A DNA stretch of 64,000 nt from Crambe crambe (taxonomy: Eukaryota; Porifera; Demospongiae; Poecilosclerida; Crambeidae), in NCBI GenBank assembly GCA_963924555.1, contig OZ004588.1, positions 1,240,001 through 1,304,000 of the forward strand, written 5' to 3'. Made by a program: the position numbers and the translations under genes. Under the pieces are notes generated by a model, which searched no databases, was not told the DNA's origin, and saw only the letters and a program-made list of their open reading frames with translations. Each line of letters opens with the position of its first letter. Position 1 is the stretch's first letter. Of this stretch, positions 46,101-55,100 are shown piece after piece.

Positions 46101-49100
46101 GAACCTTGTCCCTGGTGGCCACAATATAATCCCACACACCTGTATATATAAACTTTATTTATTTATGTCTGTATAAGGTAATATTCTGACCGGAAGAAGA
46201 CCAGTCGAGACTTGAAATAGCACTCTCCAGTTGCATATCTAACTGATCAAGTTGGGTCTTGATTAGAGGGAACTCCACTTCGATCACACTTTCACGTACC
46301 CTGAAAGTTTAGAGTCAGTACTAACATAACATCATCATTAAAATGTGGTTGGCGAATGCATGTAACCATGCTGCATAACAATAAGCATAGCACACATGTA
46401 GCACATGTGGACACTTGTAGGCAACATGTGCTATATCTTCATGTGTACTGCATGCATTGTGCATAAAGATAGTATTGTGTGGCACACAGAATTACATATC
46501 ACTCATGTAGCCATGCTGCATACCAATAAGCGTAGCACACATGTAGCACATGTGGACACTTGCAGGCAACATGTGCGATATCTGCATGTACATGTATGTG
46601 CATTGTGCATAAAGGTAGTATTGTGTGGCACACAGGAAATTGGTTATAGGATGGGCAAGCCTCTTGGTTTTCTTATCAGTATACCACTTCCTGTGTTTCT
46701 GTTTTGAATTTCTCCAAAATGGCTGACATCGAAGAAACAATAAAAGCAAGTGGAGTGAGCAAAAGTTACTTGGAGAGACAAGTATCTGATAATCTTATTG
46801 TTGATCTTGCTGAGTATTGCATCGAATGGGAGACTATTGCAACTCGCTTGGGCACCACACAAGCAATAATCCGTGCCATTGATGAAGATAATCGCAGAAC
46901 AGAGATGAAGAGGTTAAAGATGCTTCAAAGATGGAAACAAGCAAAGTCTTTTAGAGCAACATACCTTGTTCTTCTCCAAGCTTTACATGAATGTAAACTA
47001 AATGATGCAGCCTATCAAATGTGCGTCTTTTTAAAAGGAAAGGAAGGTAAGTTGGAGCTAGATCATATGATGCCACATAGCTAACCAGGTATCAATCAAT
47101 TTTGTAGCAGCTGAAGATTAAACCTTATGATGTGATGATGATGGTCAAGAACTATTATGCTACGTAGATCCTAGAAATGAACAGGAATAAGACATACAAA
47201 AATGGTACTACCCTGTATGACCTCTAAAGATGTTAGAGCTATTAGGCAAAGCTACATAGCTTACTTATTATAGAGTGCCACAATGACATCCAAGTTCTGG
47301 ATATACTTGCGGTAGGTCTCATTATCAGAGAAAATTGCTTGTGCCTTCTCTGGAATGGGATGGTCGATGTTTTCCATTTGCTGAAGATACTTGACTTCAC
47401 GCAACAAAGCCACGAGCTATAAAAGTAAGGATAAACAATTTTTGTTTATTTGTTTGTTTGTTTGCTTGTTTGTGTATAATTTTTTTCACCTCTGGGTCAA
47501 AGTTCATCTTGAGAAGCATAGTATCTGGATCTCTAGTCAGTAAAGGTTTCTTCAAATATTCAGGAGATGCTGATGCCACTACTCCAGTCCAGTGTGTATA
47601 TATCTTCTTTTCATAACTGCAGTGTACAATAGGGAACCTCTCAATATGGACACTTGGGACCTAGCTAATATTATGCCTTGATCACAGGGGTATCCTCATC
47701 TCATTATTGTAAGGGGTAACTGGCTAATAACTATCTTGTGTGGCTATACAGTAGTTTGCAGAACAGTTGTCATGCAGGCAGAGATACTCTGGAGTAGCTA
47801 GTGGCTAAGAACAATAGGGCTATGAAAACATTGTATTGTTCCCCAGCCACAAATACTTCAAAGCCACCACCTATCCCTGCCTGATGCATGACAACTGTTC
47901 TGCAAACTACTGTACTTACTTATCAAGCAGTCCGATCATCTCATCATATTTACTGGAAACAACCATGGCTTCCTCTGTCTCAGTAATCCTGCATACATTA
48001 ACCAGTATACTGTTCATAATATCTACCATTATCATTATTATTAGAGTCTATTCAAGAAACTCCATGGTAGACAAGAAGGTCTAAGGCATATTATACCAAA
48101 TCACAGTTGACCTGACTGATTTGAAACACTTCATAAAAGCGTCAAACTGACAGTGTTATTAGGACCATCCTGAAATTACTACCTTTAAGCTCTCTTATTG
48201 AATGATTCACATACCCATGGCCCATAGTCTTGAACTTCTCGACGCTACCGGTGACTCTCTCTCTCAATTCCTGACACCATTTCAAGACTCCAGCACATTG
48301 AGGCATGTTTTTGCTGATTTGAGGGCCTTGAATAGTGCTGGCATGGTCCAACTGGTGATCATAGATACGCTTGGCCTCATCCAATTCTTTTGTGCACATT
48401 GTGATCAGGTGGGGGTAGTTGTGCTTGAAGATAGCGTGGATTGTTGGACGTTCTAAATGAGATCCTACCATGTCCAGCAACTGCATGGAGAGAAAATGAA
48501 AATGGGTAGCACTGAGATGAATATGACAGCTAGCCATTTCTTAAGCATGCTTCAATGGAAAATTAATAATTAAATATCCCACCACTTGAAGCTAATAATA
48601 TAGTAATCAGAGAGTTCTAAAGTATGAAAAGTGGCCAAATATGAATTCATCCAGCACATTATTGTGTCACTATTTCATAATACATGAATATCTATCATGC
48701 TGTATACCTTGAATACACTTTCTGTTCCTGAGCAATCTTCAAAAGCTTGGCATATGACATTTGCAAGCCTCCTGTCCAACTCAGTGGCACTCTCTTTGAA
48801 TTTATAATAAAGTGAAGAGAATTCCTATAGTACAATTAATGTTATTGTTGTTATATTGATACACTCAGATTATGGCATGTGGTAATTAAGCTCTCATCAT
48901 ATTTTTTTCTACAAATATTCTGAAAATCCACAAGCATTTACATTATCCTTGCTCAGATTTAGTGGGTCCTCATTAGAATTGAAGTCCTTTATTAGATTGG
49001 TGAATTCATTGAATATCTGAGCCACCATTGATCCCAAACTCTGTCCTTTGCACCCTCCAAATTCGACTTTCTCCAGCTTAAAGAATTCGAGATTGGTTTT

Positions 49101-51762
49101 GAAGTACTCCTACAAGAAATCCGATACATAAATTATTAGAAGAAAATATTAAAATCTAGCTGTGTATGCAAAATGTATCGTACTATGTCCTACATACCTC
49201 AATAAGAGTCAGTCGTTCGATAAAATTATCCAGTCTGGCAAAAATAAGTTCAGTGTTAAATGACCATTCAACTATAGGGACGTCCTCCTTAAAAAGTTTG
49301 GCAATTTTGGCCTTCTTCTTGAAATAGTAAGATCTGTAAGAGCGACATACGTCAGCAGCTTCTTTCACCTTATCCAATCCTTCTTCAGGCTCCATTTTAA
49401 GAAGGTCTTCTGGTCCGAGATAGTTAGAGGCCTACAAGGAAAGAAGGGAAGAAGGGAGGGAGGGAGGGAGGGAGGGGCAGAGGAAGAGGGAGGGGAGAAG
49501 GAGGGAGGGAGGGAGGAGAAGGAGGGAAAGGGAGAAAAGGAGAGAAGGAGGAAGGGAAAGAAAGAGGAGGGAGGAGAATACTATAGTAATTAAGTACGTC
49601 TGATTCTCAGAGGACTAAGTTGAACCTATCATGCTATTTGAGGGACTATACTTACCCAGACCTACAGAATACCTGGTCACTTTCCAGTCATTCTAAGAAT
49701 AATAATTATTATTCTAGCCAACCAAAATTTTGAATACAATCATTGGACCACTTATTTCTACTGTTACTCTATTCTTATTAAAATGTACCAACCAAATCAA
49801 TGATCAAATTAGACACTTCCTGAAAGAGCACAACTAGTCTGACCAGTTTCCGATAATGTTCTGAGTTGGCCCACACCAAGGCAATCATGTGAAAGAGCGT
49901 GGGAAACTTTTCAGTCAACTCCTGGAAATTCAACTCTTCCAGACTCTCGAAGATGCGGGTGAGAGGTTTGAGATGCATGCTGATGTCTTGGGCTTCATTG
50001 TATGCAATGTCAAGATCATCAAGCATCCCCTTGAAAGCTGGATAGTAAGTACTCATGGTTCGTTCCAGTAGGAGAGTCATCTTACGAACTTTAGGCACAG
50101 AGAGCTGGAAAAATAAACGTGTTAACCCTGTAATCATACTAATTGGATGGAGAAAGGTGATATTATTCTGTCAGGGCTCAATATAACATTTGAAAGTATG
50201 AGGTAGACCAATCACAAAAATGTCAGGCCATATAAGTCACCATGATAAAGATACTTTTTTCATCTGACATTTTGTCCTGACAACTCAGCCTATGGTCAGA
50301 CATTGATCAGCTAATTAAATGACAGGCTCTTATGTATAATTGAGCCCTAATACTGCCATAGATATCAGTTCTCTACCTGATCCTTGATGGAGCAAAGGTC
50401 TGCATATCTCTCCTTCCAAAACTCGATCTCGACCAAGGGTCCAGGGTTCAATCCTGCCAACAGCTTCTCAGCAGAATTCTTTTGTAGGACATCTCTGACC
50501 TGGTGACACCATTCTATCACTACTGATTCAACTGAGTGGATTAGCTGCTTTTCAAATGGGTGACCGCTGAAAAATAGTAATTAATATAAGATCAATTGAG
50601 GGGCACATGTACATTTCCCAGCCATGTGTGTACATGCAGTGAAACCTGTCTGCTTAACCAGTAATGATACCACATGTTCTCTGCTCTGCCCAGCTATTTA
50701 ACCTGCCTCCCAATAGCACCTACTAAAGCTCTATTAACTGCTGATCTGTGTGTAACCAGATTTCTGACTGTGGTTTGTGCATGTATGAACATGCTCTACT
50801 CTATATACGTAGCCTAGAGTTCTTCATGCAGACTTACTGTTTTTCACGCTCCGCAGCTTCTGCAACCAAGTCAGCTTGAGGAGGGAGTGGCAGGAAGGTC
50901 TTCCCCTTGACTTGGCCGTTCAAAATAAGCACATCCCCCTTCAAGGTGCTGGTGTGCTTCATCACATCCAGTGACACCACATGTGGCCAGTGGTTGTGGT
51001 TCTTCGTATTATCAATCATTGGGACAATAACCTAAAAGAAGCAACTGTCGGTTATTGTCTAAATCTGCACAATAACCCATTTGTTTCTCACTTATACAAC
51101 TATGGCTATCTTTATAGCCTGATAAAATTGCAAAATTATGTTGATCACCTTGTCTATCAGTGTTGTAAGCTGTTCAAGGGGAATTGTGGACATTTCTCCA
51201 TACAAAAGAGTGTCTTTAAGTGAACTTGCTTCAATATGCTCAGGACACCTGCAAGTAATAAAAAAAGTAAACAATGAAAAATGACAGTACACGGTACATA
51301 CCTATTTATGAAGTATACAGCCTTATACTTCAAGTTTTCTGGGAATTGGTTAGTAGGTTGAAGCATCCCGTTGTTTGTCTGATAAATGATAAGGAGTGAT
51401 CCTTCTTTGACATTATCCAAAAAACCATTAATCATCTTTATATTGTCATCCTGACTCATCATTTTTGCCCATTTTTCATGTCGAACCTGTCAGCAAAAAA
51501 GAAAGAAAAAAAGAGTGATGGATTAAGGCACTCAACAATGCTTTTTCTTAAGGATATACAGTCTACCGTCATAGTCAAAAATAGAATTTCTCCATGCACG
51601 AAATTGCTATTTTACCTTATGGTACGCTACAGAGCTATGATAATTATATAAGCTAATAAACTTTACTTTGAAAGTCCTTAAGATGTACTCTTGGATGACT
51701 TCATGGCGAGGATCATTACCACCAGTTCGTTCTTCAGCTTCTTCTGATTCATCATCAGCCAT
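25331..51762 (-). CDS. Axonemal outer-arm dynein heavy chain, beta type (DNAH9/11/17 group)
   Basis: Motor subunit of the outer dynein arm of motile cilia and flagella; it hydrolyses ATP and walks on the neighbouring doublet microtubule. Roughly fifty exons on the minus strand run from ATG at 51762 ([20 protein letters not shown]) to TAA at 25331. Visible in order: N-terminal tail, linker, AAA1 ([10 protein letters not shown], then [11 protein letters not shown]), AAA2 (GNAGTGKT), AAA3 (GGAGCGKT), AAA4 (GVGGSGKQ), coiled-coil stalk with the FGRPP microtubule-binding segment, AAA5 and AAA6, and a C-terminal domain ending [15 protein letters not shown]...AGVCLLLSI. That ending and the N-terminal [12 protein letters not shown] stretch are typical of the beta chains DNAH9, DNAH11 and DNAH17, which I cannot tell apart here. 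Full length of about 4,400 residues is expected; I saw no break. It shares a promoter region with RABL2 and hosts a nested death-domain gene. Confidence 0.92.
31180..32960 (-). other. dynein stalk and microtubule-binding domain exons
   Basis: Coiled coil 1 is the charged heptad-rich run from [20 protein letters not shown] to [16 protein letters not shown] (32.3-32.6 kb). The microtubule-binding segment begins [17 protein letters not shown] (about 32.0 kb) and continues through [11 protein letters not shown] and [13 protein letters not shown]. Coiled coil 2 ([19 protein letters not shown] onward) brings the chain back to AAA5. Confidence 0.85.
33090..37220 (-). other. dynein AAA3 and AAA4 exons
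   Basis: AAA3 Walker A GGAGCGKT is at 36501-36524 and AAA4 Walker A GVGGSGKQ at 34605-34628, both intact. AAA4 ends with [20 protein letters not shown] near 33.2 kb, a conserved stretch before the stalk. An intron of about 690 bp between 33822 and 34515 holds non-coding DNA of unknown origin. Confidence 0.85.
33822..34515. other. dynein intron, no gene recognised
   Basis: About 690 bp between AAA4 exons. A plus-strand frame at 34027-34323 and an overlapping minus frame look fortuitous. The stretch is less TAGC-rich than other introns and could be an inserted repeat, but I saw no inverted ends or target duplication. Confidence 0.4.
37310..40290 (-). other. dynein AAA1 and AAA2 exons
   Basis: AAA1 Walker [10 protein letters not shown] is at 39853-39879 and Walker B CFDEFNR near 39660-39685; this is the main ATPase site. 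The sensor region [20 protein letters not shown] is near 39.4-39.5 kb. The AAA2 Walker A GNAGTGK is split by an intron: GNAGTG lies at 38590-38610 and the Lys codon resumes at about 38524. Confidence 0.88.
40290..43470 (-). other. dynein linker exons (DHC_N2 region)
   Basis: Landmarks are [20 protein letters not shown] and [16 protein letters not shown] (43.0-43.1 kb), followed by coiled segments and ending near [16 protein letters not shown] just before AAA1. The linker is the mechanical lever of the motor. Confidence 0.8.
42322..42514. repeat. CAA/ACT-rich minisatellite, three copies
   Basis: A unit of about 60 bp ending TAACAATGTTGCCAATGGC and filled out by CAA and CTA trinucleotides repeats three times in a dynein intron. 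Copies differ in the number of trinucleotides. Open frames of Thr or Cys runs across it are artefacts. Confidence 0.85.
46362..46641. repeat. 144-bp tandem duplication upstream of the nested death-domain gene
   Basis: A 144-bp unit containing GTAGCACATGTGGACACTTG and ending near ATTGTGTGGCACACAG occurs at about 46362 and 46506. It ends about 80 bp upstream of the death-domain ATG, so it lies where that gene's promoter should be. The units are rich in ACATGT and GTGCAT palindromes. Confidence 0.8.
46719..47121 (+). CDS. Nested death-domain protein
   Basis: A small gene inside a dynein intron on the opposite strand. Exon 1 (46719-47046) encodes [12 protein letters not shown] followed by a near-complete death domain at about residues 18-105: six amphipathic segments with [16 protein letters not shown], and the [12 protein letters not shown] helix. 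A GTAAGT donor and a nearby acceptor give a 64-nt intron, and exon 2 (47111-47121) ends the protein as KGKEAED (112 residues). Read without splicing it would end at 47084 with 121 residues. Death domains bind one another in apoptosis and innate immune signalling, usually joined to other modules; here the domain stands alone, so an adaptor or decoy role is possible. Sponges are known to have many death-domain genes. The ATG chosen is the first in frame. Confidence 0.7.
49435..49575. repeat. purine-rich (GGGA)n tract in a dynein intron
   Basis: About 140 bp of nearly pure A/G with AGGG and GGAG repeats, directly beyond an exon end. No coding capacity. Confidence 0.8.
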
Positions 51763-52135
51763 TTTATCTTGGAGCCTCTAGCTCTGAAGCCTGATTAGCT
51801 CATTCCATAAGAAACAGTATCAAATAATTAGAAATACCTTTTTTTGAAATGTCAAGTAAATTTGCAGAGGAAAATTCCCAGGTTTTTTTAAACTGCAATT
51901 TTCTACACAGGTGAGCCTTTGAAAGCCGCAGTAATAGTTTCTTGACGGAGAAAACTAGACAAACAAATCTTCACCGCTTTCTATTATAAAATTCTCTTCA
52001 CTTTGGTTTCCATGGTGGAAGCCAGACAACATGCAGCTGGCGGCAACGCGTTCGCGCGCGATTTTTGGTAAGGATCGCTAGCTAGGAGATGAAAATGGTA
52101 AGGGTCGTCAGCAGGTGTTTGTTGTTTTGAATATA
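51763..52135. promoter_or_regulatory. bidirectional promoter of the dynein and RABL2 genes
   Basis: 373 bp lie between the divergent ATGs. The RABL2-proximal part becomes GC-rich with CpG-bearing CAACGCGTTCGCGCGCG (52044-52060), unlike the rest of the window, as expected of a housekeeping-type promoter. Two candidate RFX sites are visible in the same stretch. Both genes act in cilia, so co-regulation is plausible. Confidence 0.6.
52036..52047 (+). promoter_or_regulatory. candidate X-box (RFX site)
   Basis: GCTGGCGGCAAC fits GYNRCC-RGYAAC with one mismatch in the left half and a perfect right half. It lies 89 bp upstream of the RABL2 ATG. A weaker candidate, GTTTCCATGGTGGA, lies near 52003-52018. 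RFX factors drive ciliary genes through such sites across animals. Confidence 0.4.
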
Positions 52136-55100
52136 ATGGCGGCGGAGGAAGATGCGAGTACCCATCAAAACTCCCTCGGAAAGGCACAGAGAAAGGACAT
52201 GACAGTTCCAGAAGACTATTCTCACGATAGAAAGGGATTCACATCTCTCAAAGTCATTTGTCTCGGAGATAGTGCAGTGGGCAAGTCAAAGTAGGTCTAT
52301 TTCTAATAGGAGCACACCATACCTATTCCTGAAATAGCTGTGCCATTAATCTTTATATACACTTTACAGGTTGATAGAGAGGTTTCTTGCTGGTCAATAG
52401 TATCCTGTAACAAGGGATTCCTTCTAACTGAAATAAATATGTTAAAAGTCTGCTTTTTATTGCTTGGCTGAGAATATACTGTTAATTCATAAGAATTGAG
52501 CAGTTTTTAGGATCAAAAGTGAACACTTATTTTCTAAGACAACCAAGCAATATAGCTAAAGGGTAGTCTTTGTATTTTATATATGGATGGTGACTTCAAG
52601 TTGTCCTCGTGGGAAGCTTAGTGTGTTTCCTTGACAATAGTCCAGTAATCCACAACAGCAGTCAACCTTTGCACTTACTCTTTTCAAGTATGAAACGAAA
52701 GTGAAAGGCAGGAAGGTCATAGTAGGTAAGGAAATTTAAGTTGGGTAGTGGGTCAGGCTGGCTGCCATGGACAACCATCCTGAAATAGCCATGAGCAGTG
52801 GATTCGGGGTTCTCCCCAGGCATCTTAGGCCACTATGCTTTCAGTCCTTCCCCCTATGCTGTATGTCTTGCCACTATGCCTTCAGTTCTTCCTCTATGCC
52901 TAATATGCCTTATTATTTAACGATGTAACTGCAGTCATTCTTAATTATCATGCTAGTTAACTGGGGTTTCTCTCTCAGATTACACCAGGAGTCATGATTG
53001 GCCTCTCTCTTTTACGATGATCGTGGCTTTGCTCTATGTCCTCAATATTGGGGAGAGCCCTGGGATTGTTGTACTGGATGTAGCTGTGACCTACCCAGCT
53101 GTGGTTACAGATGTATGCACCTTGAACAGATTAAGGATCAACACTTCCTCCATTAATATTTTCCCACTTGAATTGTGCATACATGCGAAGAGTACACAGA
53201 AGTTGTACTGAGATATCTGGCTGTCCTGGTATATAAGTGAATAGCCAGTTATGCAGTGAATTCGGCTACACCTGATGTAAAGATATATTCTTGGTACGAA
53301 AAGCCACTCCTTGCATGACAAGAACTAGAGCGATTTATGTACTGCTTCTGTACGGAGCTGCTATATCACCTGTACACCAGGGGGCGGAGTCAATTGATTG
53401 CACATGACCTGTGACATCAAATGAAAAAGCTCTATGGTTGCTTGTTGCTGTATTACCATCTGAAATGAAAGTTCTATCCTATGTAGATGGCAAGGGAAAA
53501 GCAAATTGAAGTCCTTTGTTTGTATCGTGTGTGCTCTATACCCACATTTACCACACCCCATCCTGGTGTGCTTTATTTGAAGCTTTGTTGCTTGCATATT
53601 TTCAGATTTCTGGGACACAGCAGGTCAAGAACGCTTCAACAGTATGCACCCTTCCTACTACCATCAAGCTCATGCCTGCATTCTGGTGAGTAAAGTAACT
53701 CTCAATAACAGATTTGGTCTGACCAATTTAATAACTTTCATTCTCTGCTCATTAAAAGCAGGAATTTGATCAAGAATTGAGTTACAGAGTACCAGCACAT
53801 AGCCATGCCATGACATCTTTCTTCCCCCCCACCCACCCTCGTTAAATGTGCTTATGAGAAATGTGGATTATGTTCCAGGATGTCCTGAAACTTTCCCTCT
53901 TCAGTTTCCTGTAGTAACAATATTTAGGGGAGAACCTAGTATTACCGAAGGAATTAATATCATATTTGATTGCACAGTATCCTCTGTCTCTGAGCTAATA
54001 ATAAGATGGCAGGGTTCTGCCCACACTGGTCGGCCATTTTGGCCACCACTCATTGCTGTAGTAACTTTAGGCTAAGCTGTAAGTGATGGTTTTGATCATC
54101 CAAAGGGACACCCCTTAATGAACATAGTTGGCATGGCAAAATAGATTTCGCTGGCAAGAATCCTGCACTGTAGATGGAAGAGCACTGATTTTAAACACCT
54201 AGCTCTTTCTATTAATTGTAATAGTGTCAGACCAACAGAAAATGGCTGGTGTCAAAATGCAGTTTGCCTGGTCATCCTGTTAAACTGCCCCCTACAGTTT
54301 CCTTAGAGTTCACTGCATTCATAGGACTCCCAATAATACAGGAAAACATGCTCAAGACAAAGACCACCTATATCCAGAGACCACCCTTCTATAAAGACCA
54401 CTATGATTGTAAAATGATTTTGACCTCCATACAGAGACCAGACCACTTTATTATGGGGGACCCAGAAGTGGTCACTATAGCATAGGCAGGCTTTACCAGA
54501 ATGTTTGATCTTTTGTGTACTTCATAAATGAGATTTCCTATGAAAACAAGTTTCACTTTATCAGGTTTCTTGTTGGCTGACTTAGTACTTACGTGTTTTG
54601 CATCGTTTGTTTTTTCTTTTCCTCTTGTGCAGGTCTTTGACATCACACGCAAAATCACATACAAGAACTTGTCTCGCTGGTACAAAGAGATGAGATCACA
54701 CAGACCGGACATCCCCTGTATTTTAGTGGCCAATAAGATTGATGGTACATAGTGTTACGTGGGTACAACCAGTATGTGTTAATGAACAAGAACAAAAAAA
54801 TTCCCACTGGTTACTGTGCTGTGTTAATAAAAGCAAAGAGTGGGGAGATATTCAGTCAAATGATATTGGAAACAGGATTGTGTGCACCATAATAGCAACA
54901 TAAATCATCCTTGTCTGACATAAATCATCTGTACTGCTCCCCTCGGCCCTGCTGGTCCAATTACAAACCTCGTGCCCATGATTTTAACTACTACATGAAT
55001 CATCCTATCTGAGGTTTTCCGTTTTTGCTTATAGCTATTGTATTGCACATTCTACACATCAGAAATCTTACTTCCAGAGGTTGAATGTTTCATGTATTGA

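Larger units (their letters stand above)
43570..51762 (-). other. dynein N-terminal tail exons (DHC_N1 region)
   Basis: These exons encode the tail that binds intermediate chains and the partner heavy chain. Landmarks on the minus strand include [20 protein letters not shown] (51.2 kb), [16 protein letters not shown] and [12 protein letters not shown] (50.9 kb), [11 protein letters not shown] (50.4 kb) and the Ala/Val-rich [20 protein letters not shown] (43.8 kb) that precedes the linker. Confidence 0.8.
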
